Notes: generated from the sequence alone by a model not told the origin. Shown: positions 7,405-16,051, numbered from the stretch's first letter. The stretch is DNA of 64,000 nucleotides from Lawsonibacter sp900766145 (GCF_030372275.1 NZ_JAUDDJ010000005.1); one strand, 5' to 3'. Translations and numbers: made by a program.

Positions 7405-8451
7405 TTAAAAATAGCCCAGGCGCTGGGCCACTGCATCAGAAAAGGCAGAGAAGGCGTTGGGGACGGCGTAGTCCCGCTCCAGAGCGCCCCGGTCGGCCCA
7501 CACCCAGCCCTCCGGCAGCGCGTCGGGCTCCACCTGGGCGGTATAGGCGGTCATGTGCCACTCGATGTGGGAAAAGATGTGCTTGCCGGTGGTCACCTTC
7601 TTCCAAGCGTCCGGAGTGAGCCCAAACAATCCGGACATGGAGTCCTCCCCCTCCAGCTCGTTGGGGTACTCCCACAGCCCCGCCAAAAGGCCCCGGGCGG
7701 GACGGCGGCGGAGGGCCACACCCTGGTCGGAAAAAATCAAATACACCCGGCGCTTCTCGATCCGCCTAGGCTTCTTGGGGGCTTTTACCGGGAACTCCCC
7801 GGTGCGGCCCTGCTGGAAGGCCTGACAGAAGTCGGCGGCGGGGCATTTCTCACACAGGGGTGCCCCATTGGGCAGGCAGACGGTAGCTCCCAGCTCCATC
7901 ATGGCCTGGTTAAACTGACCGGGCTGGGCGGTGGGGATGACCTGCTGGAGGGCGGCGGTAATGCGTTTTTTGGTGGCAGCGGCCAAAATATCGGAGGGGT
8001 CGGCGGTGAGCCGGGTCACCACCCGCAGCACATTCCCGTCCACGGCGGGCACCGGAATGCCGAAGGCGATGGAGGCGATGGCTCCCGCGGTGTAGTCCCC
8101 CACCCCGGCCAGGGAGCGGATGCCCTCATAAGTATTTGGAAATACCCCGCCCCAGTCGTCCACGATCTGCCGGGCGGCCTTTTGCAGGTTGCGGGCCCGG
8201 CTGTAATAGCCCAGGCCCTGCCACAGCTTCATCAGCGCGTCCTCAGGCAGAGCGGCCAGATCCTGCACGGTTGGCGCGGCCTGTAAAAAACGGCGGTAAT
8301 AGTCCAGTACGGCTGCCACCCGGGTCTGCTGGAGCATGATTTCCGACACCCAGACCCGGTAGGGAGTGGGGTCCTGCCTCCAGGGCAGGACACGGGCGTG
8401 CTCCCGATACCACAAAAGCAGGGGGATGGGCAGTTGTTCCAATGGCTGCAT
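7405..8451 (-). CDS. mutY: A/G-specific adenine DNA glycosylase
   Basis: Base-excision repair enzyme removing adenine opposite 8-oxoguanine, 348 residues, a normal length. Seen are LPWR, the helix with catalytic Glu37 (SEIMLQQTRV), the helix-hairpin-helix GVGDYTAGAIA (about 116-126), the catalytic aspartate in PAVDGNVLRV, and the 4Fe-4S ligands C-x7-C-x2-C-x5-C (about 190-207; the first spacing is one longer than the usual six). A C-terminal NUDIX-like lesion-recognition domain follows (SHIEWHMTAY, about 290-345). The ATG follows AGGAGGG and a well-formed promoter lies at 8483-8511. Confidence 0.95.
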   Translation of the reverse strand: MQPLEQLPIPLLLWYREHARVLPWRQDPTPYRVWVSEIMLQQTRVAAVLDYYRRFLQAAPTVQDLAALPEDALMKLWQGLGYYSRARNLQKAARQIVDDWGGVFPNTYEGIRSLAGVGDYTAGAIASIAFGIPVPAVDGNVLRVVTRLTADPSDILAAATKKRITAALQQVIPTAQPGQFNQAMMELGATVCLPNGAPLCEKCPAADFCQAFQQGRTGEFPVKAPKKPRRIEKRRVYLIFSDQGVALRRRPARGLLAGLWEYPNELEGEDSMSGLFGLTPDAWKKVTTGKHIFSHIEWHMTAYTAQVEPDALPEGWVWADRGALERDYAVPNAFSAFSDAVAQRLGYF

Positions 8452-8482
8452 GGAGACCCTCCTTGGAGAAATGGATTTTCTG

Positions 8483-8511
8483 ATTATAGCCTATTTCCTT
8501 ACGTCATGCAA
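8483..8511 (-). promoter_or_regulatory. Sigma-A promoter of mutY
   Basis: On the minus strand TTGCAT (8506-8511), a 17-base spacer and a perfect TATAAT (8483-8488), about 32 bases upstream of the mutY ATG. The rest of the 8452-8750 gap shows only an AT-rich stretch and a plus-strand TATAAT at 8547 without a convincing -35 or gene. Confidence 0.8.
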
Positions 8512-8705
8512 GGAAGAGAAGCGTATAAGCGATCAGCAATATATACTATAATGAAATTGGGAATGGTGTTTTTTAAAGAAGGGTGGTAAAGTGTGAATCG
8601 GCAAAAGGTTAAAAATTTAACAAGAATTTGGTTACCGCTCTTACCAGGTTCTTGGAAAAACCTTTGCAGCTCGATTTTCCATTCCTTCCTTCTCACAAAA
8701 CAGTC

Positions 8706-8737
8706 AAAACGGGAAGCCCGGCGGGGCTTCCCGTTTT
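8706..8737 (-). terminator. Intrinsic terminator after the C_GCAxxG_C_C gene
   Basis: Stem AAAACGGGAAGCCC / GGGCTTCCCGTTTT with a 4-base loop, just beyond the stop of the 8751-9146 gene. T-residues follow on the minus strand. Confidence 0.85.
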
Positions 8738-8750
8738 GGCGTTTTTGGGG

Positions 8751-9146
8751 TTATTCGCCTTTCTTGGCCAGCATCTCCTCCAGAAGCTGGGCCATCTCCA
8801 GCACCAGACCGTCGCAGTGCTCCTTGCGGGGCACGCCCTGTTCCTTGGCCAGGGTGAGCAGGGCGGTGCAGTGGGTGTCCTGGTGGCGCTGGCGGAAATC
8901 CTGGATGATCTGGCGGGCGGTCTGGCTGTCATACCCGGCCAGTCCCAGGAGCATCAGGGTAGCGCTGAGGGCACCGCATGCGGAGCCGTGGAGCATACCG
9001 GAGCCAAAGAAGCTGCCCAGCTTGTCGGCCTGCTCCTTGTCCAGCCCGAACTGGGGGCCGAAAGGGACCAGCAGGGACTGGGCGCAGTTGTAGTGGCGGC
9101 CGTTGGGCTCGGTGCGCAGGTACTGTACTTCTTCCAAACGGGTCAT
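8751..9146 (-). CDS. C_GCAxxG_C_C-family redox-type protein
   Basis: Small cysteine protein of 131 residues matching the C_GCAxxG_C_C family: an NCAQ block near the N-terminus (about residue 20), the central CGALSATLMLLG (a G-x-A-C-G-A-x-x-x-x-x-x-L-G helix) and further cysteines in HCTALL and HCDGLV. The family is thought to bind metal or act in redox chemistry, but no activity is established. Its gene starts 17 bases after the recG stop, with AGGAGG before the ATG, so it should be transcribed with recG. Confidence 0.82.
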   Translation of the reverse strand: MTRLEEVQYLRTEPNGRHYNCAQSLLVPFGPQFGLDKEQADKLGSFFGSGMLHGSACGALSATLMLLGLAGYDSQTARQIIQDFRQRHQDTHCTALLTLAKEQGVPRKEHCDGLVLEMAQLLEEMLAKKGE

Positions 9147-9163
9147 ATTGAGGTTCCTCCTAG

Positions 9164-11248
9164 TTAATTGAAAATATCCGGGGTGTCGGCAAACATCTGC
9201 CGCACCCGGTCCAGAACCGGCCGGTTTTCCGGCTGGGAGAGGGTGGGGTCCTGTTGGAGCAGCTGCCGGGCGGACTGCTGGGCCTGCTGTAAGAGGCGCA
9301 TGTCGCCGGAGAGGTCGGCCAGGGCCAGCTGGGGAAGGCCGTGCTGGCGGCTGCCAAAGAAGTCGCCGGGGCCCCGCAGCTTCAAGTCCTCCTCCGAGAT
9401 TTTGAAGCCGTCGGTGGTGGAGGCCAGAGTTTTCAGTCGGGTCATGGCGTCGGGAGCGTGGGAGTTGGTAATGAGCACGCAGTAGGACTGGTGCTTGCCC
9501 CGGCCCACCCGGCCCCGGAGCTGGTGGAGCTGGCTGAGGCCGAAGCGCTCCGCGTTCTCCACGATGATCAGGGCGGCGTTGGGCACATCCACGCCCACCT
9601 CCACCACGGTGGTGGATACCAGTACGTCCACGTCCCCGGCGGCAAAGGCGGCCATGACGGCGTCTTTCTCCTTGGGACGCATTTTACCGTGGAGCAGGGC
9701 CAGACGCAGGTCGGGAAACACCTCGTCCTGGAGGTGTTGGGCGTAGCTCTTCACCGCCTTCAGGTCGGCGAAGGGGACCGGTTCTCCCTCCGCGCCCTCT
9801 TGGGCGGCGCGGTCCTCCACGGCGGGACAGATGATGTAGGCCTGCCGCCCTTCGCCCACCAATTTCCGCACAAAGTTGTACATCCGCTGCCGCTTGTCCT
9901 CGTGGACCACGTAGGTCTCCACCGGGGTGCGGCCTGGAGGCAGCTGGTCGATGACCGACACGTCCAGGTCTCCGTAGATGATGAGGGCCAGAGTGCGGGG
10001 AATGGGGGTGGCGGACATGACCAGCACGTGGGGGGCCTGGCCCTTGGCGGCCAGGGCGGAGCGCTGGGCCACGCCGAAGCGGTGCTGCTCGTCGGCTACC
10101 GTGAGCCCCAGGTTATGAAACTCCACATCCTGGGAGATGAGGGCGTGGGTGCCCACCACCAGGTCCACCTCCCCCTGGGCAATGGCCTGGCGAAGCCGCT
10201 TTTTCTGGGCCGGCGTGAACGAGCCGGTGAGCAGGCCCACACGAACTCCCGCCGGCTCCAGCAGGGCGGAGAGGGAGCGGGCGTGCTGTTGGGCCAGCAC
10301 CTCGGTGGGGGCCATGAGGGCGGTCTGCATCCCGGCCTTGGCGGCCAGATAGGCCCCCCAGGCGGCCACCACCGTCTTGCCCGAGCCCACGTCGCCCTGA
10401 ACCAGCCGGTTCATGGAACGGCCGGAGCTGAGGTCGGCGGCCACCTCCTCCATCACCCGGCGCTGGGCCTGGGTGGGGGGGAAGGGGAGCAACGCGAGAA
10501 ATTCCTCCAGAGGCCGGGAGGGAACTACCCGGCCCGCTGCGTCCCCTCGACGGTGCTTGAGCATGGAAAGACCTGCGGACAGGTAGAAGAGCTCCTCAAA
10601 GGTGAGCCGCCGCCGGGCCAGGTCCAGACTCTCCGGGGAGTCGGGAAAGTGGATGTTGCGGAAGGAAAATTCAGTCTGGGCCAGCTCGTGGTCCAGGCGT
10701 ACCGAACGGGGCAGAGACTCGGGCATCTGGGCGGCGCAGGCCTCCACCGCCGGGCGGGTGAGAGAGCAGAGCAGGTGGTTGGAAATGCCCGCCGTCAGGG
10801 GGTAGATGGGTAGAATGCAGCCGGTGACCGCCTGGCGGTCGGTGCGCTCAAAAATGGGGTTGACCATGGTGCGGCGGCTGCCCTGCTCCTCCACAATGCC
10901 CCAGAAGACGTACTCTTCCCCGGCCTTGATGGCCCGCTCCACATAGGACTGGTTGAAGAAGGTGATGTGCAGGGCTCCGGCGTGGTCCACTGCCTTCACC
11001 TTTACCAGCTCCATGCCCTTGCGGATGCGGCTGAGCCGGGGGTGTTCGGCGGCCATGGCCTGGACGCACACCTTTACCCCCAGGGGGGCGGAGCGGATGG
11101 ACCAGATTTTCCGCCGGTCCTCGTAGTCCCGGGGAAAGTAGGTCATCAGGTCCCGGACCCGGGTAAGACCCAGTTTTTCCAGCTTGGCGGCCCGGGCGGG
11201 CCCCACGCCGGGAAAGTCGGTGAGCGGGGTGTCCAGGGTGAGATCCAA
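9164..11248 (-). CDS. recG: ATP-dependent DNA helicase RecG
   Basis: Branch-migration helicase that remodels stalled forks and Holliday junctions; 694 residues, the usual length. Order seen: helix-hairpin-helix PGVGPARAAKLEKLGL near the N-terminus, OB-fold wedge domain, helicase motif I GDVGSGKT, motif II DEQH, motif III MSATPIPRTL and the C-terminal NAERFGLSQLHQLRGRVGRG block. The start is a TTG eight bases after GGGAGG. A TTTACG-17-TAAAAT promoter lies upstream. The phage-like operon ends 120 bases upstream of it, so this housekeeping gene marks one border of that element. Confidence 0.96.
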   Translation of the reverse strand: MDLTLDTPLTDFPGVGPARAAKLEKLGLTRVRDLMTYFPRDYEDRRKIWSIRSAPLGVKVCVQAMAAEHPRLSRIRKGMELVKVKAVDHAGALHITFFNQSYVERAIKAGEEYVFWGIVEEQGSRRTMVNPIFERTDRQAVTGCILPIYPLTAGISNHLLCSLTRPAVEACAAQMPESLPRSVRLDHELAQTEFSFRNIHFPDSPESLDLARRRLTFEELFYLSAGLSMLKHRRGDAAGRVVPSRPLEEFLALLPFPPTQAQRRVMEEVAADLSSGRSMNRLVQGDVGSGKTVVAAWGAYLAAKAGMQTALMAPTEVLAQQHARSLSALLEPAGVRVGLLTGSFTPAQKKRLRQAIAQGEVDLVVGTHALISQDVEFHNLGLTVADEQHRFGVAQRSALAAKGQAPHVLVMSATPIPRTLALIIYGDLDVSVIDQLPPGRTPVETYVVHEDKRQRMYNFVRKLVGEGRQAYIICPAVEDRAAQEGAEGEPVPFADLKAVKSYAQHLQDEVFPDLRLALLHGKMRPKEKDAVMAAFAAGDVDVLVSTTVVEVGVDVPNAALIIVENAERFGLSQLHQLRGRVGRGKHQSYCVLITNSHAPDAMTRLKTLASTTDGFKISEEDLKLRGPGDFFGSRQHGLPQLALADLSGDMRLLQQAQQSARQLLQQDPTLSQPENRPVLDRVRQMFADTPDIFN

Positions 11249-11285
11249 GGTGTGCGCCTCCCTTCTTGCATCAGTTCAGACCCTC

Positions 11286-11314
11286 ATTTTAACACAACCG
11301 ACCCGGTGCGTAAA
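11286..11314 (-). promoter_or_regulatory. Sigma-A promoter of recG
   Basis: Minus strand TTTACG (11309-11314), 17-base spacer, TAAAAT (11286-11291), about 40 bases before the TTG start. It lies after the phage operon terminator, so recG has its own transcription start. Confidence 0.65.
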
Positions 11315-11327
11315 GCGGAGACGAAAA

Positions 11328-11360
11328 GGGCCGCCGGGAGCAGCAAGCTCCCGGCGGCCC
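11328..11360 (-). terminator. Terminator of the phage-like operon
   Basis: Perfect 13-bp stem GGGCCGCCGGGAG / CTCCCGGCGGCCC with a 7-base loop, just after the last baseplate gene. TTTTCG follows on the minus strand. Confidence 0.85.
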
Positions 11361-11368
11361 TTTAAACG

Positions 11369-11950
11369 TTATTCTTGTGTTCCCGGTTCCACATAGGTCT
11401 GCAGTTCTTCCCAGGTGGGGGCTTTTTCGGCAATATCCACCCAGGTGGGCAGGTTGCGCTCCAACTGCTCCCAGGTGATAAACCAGAAGCGGTATCGGAT
11501 GAGCAGGTGGGCTGGGATGATGTCAGAGATGATCTTGTCGATCTCATCAAAGGCGGGGGGGATGCCGGGAATATCGGGGAAGTAGACCTCCACCGTGCCC
11601 GGCTCCTTGGTTTCCTCCACCCGGGCAATCACGCCGCAGCCCGCGATGGTGTCGTTGATGGCCTCTAGGGTAAAGCTGTCTCCGCTGATGCGCAGCAGGG
11701 CGGCCAGCGCCTCCCGCATGGCCTTGGTGGTGGCAGCGGGGGGACGGCGGCGCAGCAGACTGGCGATGCGCTCCAGACCCCAGTCCTGGGCGGTGGCCAG
11801 ATTGGCCTCCCGCTGGAGCTCGTCCAGTACGCCCTCTACTCCATCCAGGGCCAGCCCTTCAGATTCCAGCTCGCCGCCCAGATAGCGGCTTTCCACATCG
11901 TAAACTCCCAGGGGGCGCAGCAGCTGCCGGAGATACTGGGCGTAACTCAT
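11369..11950 (-). CDS. XkdU/gpI-like tail baseplate protein
   Basis: A 193-residue protein at the place of PBSX xkdU (DUF2313 / P2 gpI-like), directly after the gpJ-like gene and overlapping it by 4 bases. The N-terminal half is helical with an RIASLLRRR segment. The C-terminal half ends in a tryptophan-containing segment (WFITWEQLERNLPTWVDI). Proteins of this group attach tail fibres to the baseplate wedge. It is the last gene before the terminator; a tail-fibre gene, which normally follows, is missing. The assignment rests on order plus general resemblance. Confidence 0.72.
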   Translation of the reverse strand: MSYAQYLRQLLRPLGVYDVESRYLGGELESEGLALDGVEGVLDELQREANLATAQDWGLERIASLLRRRPPAATTKAMREALAALLRISGDSFTLEAINDTIAGCGVIARVEETKEPGTVEVYFPDIPGIPPAFDEIDKIISDIIPAHLLIRYRFWFITWEQLERNLPTWVDIAEKAPTWEELQTYVEPGTQE

Positions 11951-12969
11951 GGCATCGCCTCCACGGTCAGGGTGCCCAGGGTGGGCAGCTGATCCAGCTC
12001 CACCTTCTGGTCGGCGGCAGGGGAGAGAATCACATAGTTCTCTACATTTTCACACCCGTAGATCACGCTGCCCAGCTGGGCCCGCAGCACGTCGTTGCCC
12101 AGCCGCTCTCCGGAGAACCACCGGCGTACCGCCTCTTCCACCGCCTGCTGCACTGCCTGCTGATCGGTGCCCTCTCTGGCTCGTACCTGGATGGAGACGT
12201 TAATGGTGAGGGCCTTGGGGGAGAGCACCTGTACGTCTACGGCAATCTCACGCCGGGACTGGAAGTACTCCTGAAGCTGTGCCAGCAGCTCCTCGTCGGG
12301 CTGGCCGCTGAGGGTGGCTACGACAATGTCTACCGTGCCAATGCCCCGGTTGCGGGGCAGAACGGATACTGCCGTTACCTCGTCAAAGGACAGGGCGCCC
12401 TGCTCATAAAAGGCGATGTTGGCGCCGTTGGGTAGACGCCAGTAGGTGTCCAGCACCCGGGCACGCAGATCCTCATCCCCTTCCGGGTCGCTGCCGCCGG
12501 TGAAGGGCAGGGGGTTGGTGCAGGAGGACACCCCCACCGGCGCCACAGCCATGGCGGTGATGGCCCGGGCGGACACGTTGCCTGCCGCTCCGGGCAGCAG
12601 AGCCAGGACGGGGATGTCCACCGTGGTTTCGCCGGGGGCAATGACCCCCTCGGCCGTAGTTTCAAAGCGGATCATATCCGCCGTCAGACACACCGTGCCC
12701 TGGGGGATGGTGCGGGGAATATCAGAGCTCTGGGCGGTAAAGCGGATCACGCCCTGGGCGGGCGTGGCCTGCTTGCGGGTGAGCCCCCGCAGCTGGGCGT
12801 GGAGATCCAGATAGTCGCTCTCCGCGGTCTGGGGAAAGGCCTGGCGGGTGACCCACTGGGCCTGAATATACAGGGCGTAAACCTGGGCGGCTACGGCGTA
12901 CATCCGCACTGCCAGGTCGCACCCGGGCTCGGGAGCCAGACCGGTCTGTTCCTCCAGACAGGTCAGCAT
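11947..12969 (-). CDS. Baseplate J-like protein (XkdT/gpJ)
   Basis: Baseplate wedge protein of the gpJ family, 340 residues from the first standard start. It shows the family features: IPQGTVCLTADMIRFETT (adhesin-like early domain), PLPFTGGSDPEGDEDLRARVL, and a C-terminal domain with ENVENYVILSP. The ATG at 12967-12969 has no spaced ribosome site. The frame stays open upstream to AAGGAGGG, with an in-frame ATC at 12999 seven bases after it (and ATT at 13005), giving an N-terminus of the form KTIDEIFGEM, typical for the family. The true start is therefore probably the non-standard codon at 12999. Confidence 0.88.
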   Translation of the reverse strand: MLTCLEEQTGLAPEPGCDLAVRMYAVAAQVYALYIQAQWVTRQAFPQTAESDYLDLHAQLRGLTRKQATPAQGVIRFTAQSSDIPRTIPQGTVCLTADMIRFETTAEGVIAPGETTVDIPVLALLPGAAGNVSARAITAMAVAPVGVSSCTNPLPFTGGSDPEGDEDLRARVLDTYWRLPNGANIAFYEQGALSFDEVTAVSVLPRNRGIGTVDIVVATLSGQPDEELLAQLQEYFQSRREIAVDVQVLSPKALTINVSIQVRAREGTDQQAVQQAVEEAVRRWFSGERLGNDVLRAQLGSVIYGCENVENYVILSPAADQKVELDQLPTLGTLTVEAMP

Positions 12970-13011
12970 CTCCCCAAAAATTTCGTCAATCGTCTTGATA
13001 ACAATCCCTCC

Positions 13012-13368
13012 TTACCCGGTGATGTCCAGGGAGAGAGACAGGGGTTCCCCCTGCCACTCCAAATAGACCTGCAGATGGGCCCGGTTTCCGTCCAGCGGGG
13101 TCCACTGGACGTCGGTGACGGCCAGCCCCTCCTCCGCCTCCAGGGCCTGGACCGCATACTGCCGGGCCAGAGCGGCGCGGGCGGAGGGCTTTCCCTCCCG
13201 GCACAGCTGGTAGAGGCGGCTGCCCATCTCGGGCAGGAAGGGGAACTGGCCCCGCCGGGCGGTGAGGCGGAACAAAACCCGCTGCAGCAGCGCCTGCGCC
13301 CCGTCCAGCAGCTGAAAATCGCCCTGGGCTCCGGGGAGGTAATCTCCCTGACTGAGTTTTCGCTCCAA
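13012..13368 (-). CDS. gp25/XkdS-like baseplate wedge protein
   Basis: A 118-residue protein at the xkdS (DUF2634 / T4 gp25-like) position between the spike-like and gpJ-like genes. It has the short lysozyme-like gp25 pattern: LTARRGQFPFLPEMGSRL (the R-G-F-x-P-x-G-S-L core), a central helix and a strand pair ending LSLSLDITG. It should bridge sheath and baseplate. The next gene's ribosome site begins right at its TAA. Confidence 0.8.
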   Translation of the reverse strand: MERKLSQGDYLPGAQGDFQLLDGAQALLQRVLFRLTARRGQFPFLPEMGSRLYQLCREGKPSARAALARQYAVQALEAEEGLAVTDVQWTPLDGNRAHLQVYLEWQGEPLSLSLDITG

Positions 13369-13369
13369 G

Positions 13370-13780
13370 TTACAGTCCCCCTCCCATCAGTGACGATACA
13401 ATGGCCCAGACAATGTCGGCAATGAAGTCCTCCAGGGTCTGCTCTCCGATCCAGACCTGGCCATTGAGTCGGATGCCGTCCTCACACAGGTCGATCTGCC
13501 CGGTCCCGCCGCTCACACGTACCGAGCCCGGCTCCAATTCCTCTGCTGGCTGCCGCACACCAACCAGGCAGGGGGACTCCTGATGGTCTCCCGCTTTGAG
13601 CACCAGCACCTTATCCCCCACCGCGGGGCGCCAGCGGTAGCCGCCGGGGGCGTAGACCGCCACCCAGCGCCGCTCTCCGCTCAGATATACTCCGGCGGGG
13701 TCGCCCCCCAGGGTGACCACGCCCACGTCGCCGGGAGCTTCCGCGTTCCGGCTGTCCAGTTTTCGATTGGATGTCCACAT
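13370..13780 (-). CDS. Baseplate spike/gpV-like protein
   Basis: A 136-residue protein. I chose the ATG at 13780 after GAGGTGAAGG; the open frame extends 31 codons further into the previous gene but has no ribosome site. The N-terminal half reads like an OB-fold of gp5/gpV-type spikes (GVVTLGGDPAGVYLSGERRWVAVYAPGG, then WRPAVGDKVLVL). A short beta-rich tail with a hydrophobic end (AIVSSLMGGGL) follows. It sits at the xkdR position between the hub and gp25 genes. It is probably the central spike or hub plug. Confidence 0.68.
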   Translation of the reverse strand: MWTSNRKLDSRNAEAPGDVGVVTLGGDPAGVYLSGERRWVAVYAPGGYRWRPAVGDKVLVLKAGDHQESPCLVGVRQPAEELEPGSVRVSGGTGQIDLCEDGIRLNGQVWIGEQTLEDFIADIVWAIVSSLMGGGL

Positions 13781-13790
13781 ATCCTTCACC

Positions 13791-14741
13791 TCACACCAAC
13801 ACGTCCGGAGGCACCAGCTCCAGCCGGGTCCAGCCTCCGCTCTCATCCACGCCCACCTGAGCCTGCTCCACACGGTACAGTCCGCTCCGACCCCAGTCAG
13901 AGCGGCTCAGCTGCACCAGGTCCCCCGGCTTTCCGTAGAACAAAATGGGGATAGTCACCTCCAGAACCAGCTGCTGGACAGCAGACTGGTCCAGCTGGAA
14001 CTGGCCGGAGTAGCGCATGGCCTGGTACTGGCTTTTGCCCGGCATGGTGAGCACCTGCCGGCGGCTGCCGCCCATGGCCTGAAAATCTTCGTTGTTCACC
14101 GTCTGGGTCAGCTGCTGATACCGGTCCCGCACCACCACCTGGGACAGCACGCCGTAGCGCCTGTCCCGGCGTACCAGCTGCTTGACCGGGGTGGCGTCGT
14201 CCAGCCGCAGGGTGGTGCTGTCCTCCCAGGGGGTGAGCACCAGCCGTCCCTCTCGGTCAAAGCGGGGGGGAATACTGTGGTAATAGCGGACAAAGTCGTA
14301 GAGAACCGACCACTCGCTGCTGCCCACGGCCACGGAAAATTGGGAGACCGGGGCCATATCCGCCTGTGCGGCCACGGAGATGCCATAGGGGGCCACATGG
14401 TCCCGGAGAATGTCATCCAGGGTGGCCACCTGGTAGTCCTGCCCCAGGGCCTCATTGTCCAGCAGCCGGGCCGCCATGCCCCGCCCGGATACATCGATCC
14501 AGGCTCCCTGGGCGGTGAGAGCGGTCTCGCACTCGTCGATCACGCCGGTAAAGACCACCTGGTCTTCCTCCATTGCCCGGAAGGTACACCACTGCTGGGG
14601 GTCCACCGTGTTGGTCCCCTCCCAGAGACAGCGGATCTGAAAGCTGTCACAGGGGACCCCGGAGGTATATTGAAACACCCAGGACAGGGGAGCGGGCAGC
14701 ACGGTGGTCTCCCCCTGGGCAGAGATCACATATCCGGTCAC
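13791..14741 (-). CDS. XkdQ-like baseplate hub protein
   Basis: A 316-residue protein at the PBSX xkdQ/yqbQ position (gp27/gpD-like hub). Features are an early beta-barrel-like stretch with VPCDSFQIRCLWEG, a middle with VVRDRYQQLTQTVNNEDF, and the PGDLVQLSRSDWGRSGLYRV block near the end that recurs in phage late-control/hub proteins. It overlaps the LysM gene by 4 bases. Hub trimers normally hold the spike and start tail-tube assembly. Confidence 0.8.
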   Translation of the reverse strand: MTGYVISAQGETTVLPAPLSWVFQYTSGVPCDSFQIRCLWEGTNTVDPQQWCTFRAMEEDQVVFTGVIDECETALTAQGAWIDVSGRGMAARLLDNEALGQDYQVATLDDILRDHVAPYGISVAAQADMAPVSQFSVAVGSSEWSVLYDFVRYYHSIPPRFDREGRLVLTPWEDSTTLRLDDATPVKQLVRRDRRYGVLSQVVVRDRYQQLTQTVNNEDFQAMGGSRRQVLTMPGKSQYQAMRYSGQFQLDQSAVQQLVLEVTIPILFYGKPGDLVQLSRSDWGRSGLYRVEQAQVGVDESGGWTRLELVPPDVLV

Positions 14742-15322
14742 GACACCCTCACCTCATCTCCGATGTGAATGAGATTGGGGTTTTTGATCTGGGGATTCAA
14801 GGCGATGAGATCGCTCAGCGCCATGCCATAGCGGGAAGCGATGGCCCAGAGGGTGTCCCCCTTTACCACCTGGTAGTAGACAGGAATGGTCTGGGTGGAT
14901 TGGTTGGTCTGGGCAGTGCCGGAGCTTTGGGTGCTCTGGGAGGACCAGGTGCGCACCTCGCCGCTGTAATAGTTGGCCTCCTCCCAGAACTCAAAGGAGT
15001 AGCGCACATAGTCCCGCAGAGGTTCTTGCTCCAGCCGCAGGGAGACGAAGTAGGCGTTGGCGGTCTGCCACAGGGGATGAATGAGCTGCCCCGGCCCGCC
15101 GGAATAGAACACATTGGCCAGCTGGCCAAACTGGGAATAGGCGTCCTGGCCGATAAATTCCCCCTCTCCCTTCATGACCCGCCGGGTCCGTCCCAGATCC
15201 TGCAGGTAATAAAGGCCGAAGGGGATCTTGTTGATGGCCATGATCCGTTCATAGTCGATGGAATACACTCTGGGGTTGTGGGGCCAGACGTACTCCTTAT
15301 AGCGCATGGGGGTCAAAAGCAA
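14738..15322 (-). CDS. XkdP-like LysM tail protein
   Basis: A 194-residue protein ending in a LysM domain (about 148-193: YYQVVKGDTLWAIASRYG...LNPQIKNPNLIHIGDEV), the arrangement of PBSX XkdP, which joins tube and hub. A Ser/Thr/Gln-rich linker (about 125-145) precedes LysM. The start is a TTG at 15322, eight bases after GGAGGG; a second TTG and an ATG follow within five codons. LysM could also touch peptidoglycan during penetration. Confidence 0.85.
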   Translation of the reverse strand: MLLTPMRYKEYVWPHNPRVYSIDYERIMAINKIPFGLYYLQDLGRTRRVMKGEGEFIGQDAYSQFGQLANVFYSGGPGQLIHPLWQTANAYFVSLRLEQEPLRDYVRYSFEFWEEANYYSGEVRTWSSQSTQSSGTAQTNQSTQTIPVYYQVVKGDTLWAIASRYGMALSDLIALNPQIKNPNLIHIGDEVRVS

Positions 15323-15340
15323 TGCCCCGTCCCTCCTTCC

Positions 15341-16051
15341 TCAGTACAGGGAGAAGCCCCGGTCATACCGGCGGCTGTCCCTTTGAAAGACCCGGTCCAC
15401 CGCCCGGGCCTGATCCTCCTCCCGCGCGGCGGCCGCGGCGGCGGCCAGAGGGGAATCTCCCAGAGAGGCGGGGTCGTACTGGGTCCCTGTCTCCGGCAGC
15501 CTTCCAGAGGTGCGGGAGGTCAGACTGCCGCCTCCCTGGCTGCGGCTGAGGGCATCCAGGGAGGCCTGGGTGCGGTCAAACTCCCGCAGCTGTTCCAGAA
15601 GAGCTGGTGTGTTCGGCCGGGCCTGGGTGGTTTCCTCTCCCGCCCAAAGGGAGCCCTGGGTGTGCCGAGGCCGGTCCGGGCTCTGAACCTGTGCCGTCCC
15701 GGCCTGTCCGCCCTGGACGAGTTGGGAGCGGGCCCAGCGCTGTCTCTGCTGCACATCGCTTAGGCCCTGCCCCGCAGAGAATTGGTCCAGAAGCTGCTCC
15801 AAGTGGTTGTCTCCATGGCTCTGTCCGGCCGGAAGCCGGTCCAAAAGCTCCTGGTTCAGCTGCTGCTGAAGGGCGTCCTGCCCGCTGGTATGCTGTGCGG
15901 TGCGGATGGCGTCCTCGCTGGCCTCGCCCGCGGCCTGGACGGGGGGAGAGGGCAGAATCAGATCGGTAAGATCCGGCTGCCACAGCTGCTCCTCCCCGTC
16001 CTCCAGGGCATCCTCCACCTGTTCCAGCAGATGGTCTAAATCGTTGGTCAT
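15341..16051 (-). CDS. Q-rich protein in the tape-measure position
   Basis: A 236-residue hydrophilic protein, rich in Gln, Leu, Asp and Ala, with helix-forming stretches and an Ala8 run, and without a membrane segment or enzymatic motif. By order (after the tail chaperone, before the LysM/XkdP gene) it stands where PBSX-type tails encode a tape measure of well over a thousand residues. If it is the tape measure, the tail must be very short (about 35 nm at 1.5 angstrom per residue). Otherwise the tape measure gene has been lost. It overlaps the frameshift ORF by 4 bases. Confidence 0.6.
   Translation of the reverse strand: MTNDLDHLLEQVEDALEDGEEQLWQPDLTDLILPSPPVQAAGEASEDAIRTAQHTSGQDALQQQLNQELLDRLPAGQSHGDNHLEQLLDQFSAGQGLSDVQQRQRWARSQLVQGGQAGTAQVQSPDRPRHTQGSLWAGEETTQARPNTPALLEQLREFDRTQASLDALSRSQGGGSLTSRTSGRLPETGTQYDPASLGDSPLAAAAAAAREEDQARAVDRVFQRDSRRYDRGFSLY

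Noticed and set aside
8593..9093. 166-codon plus-strand ORF beginning in the mutY upstream gap
   Set aside because: Most of it runs antisense through the C_GCAxxG_C_C gene and the terminator; composition is not protein-like.
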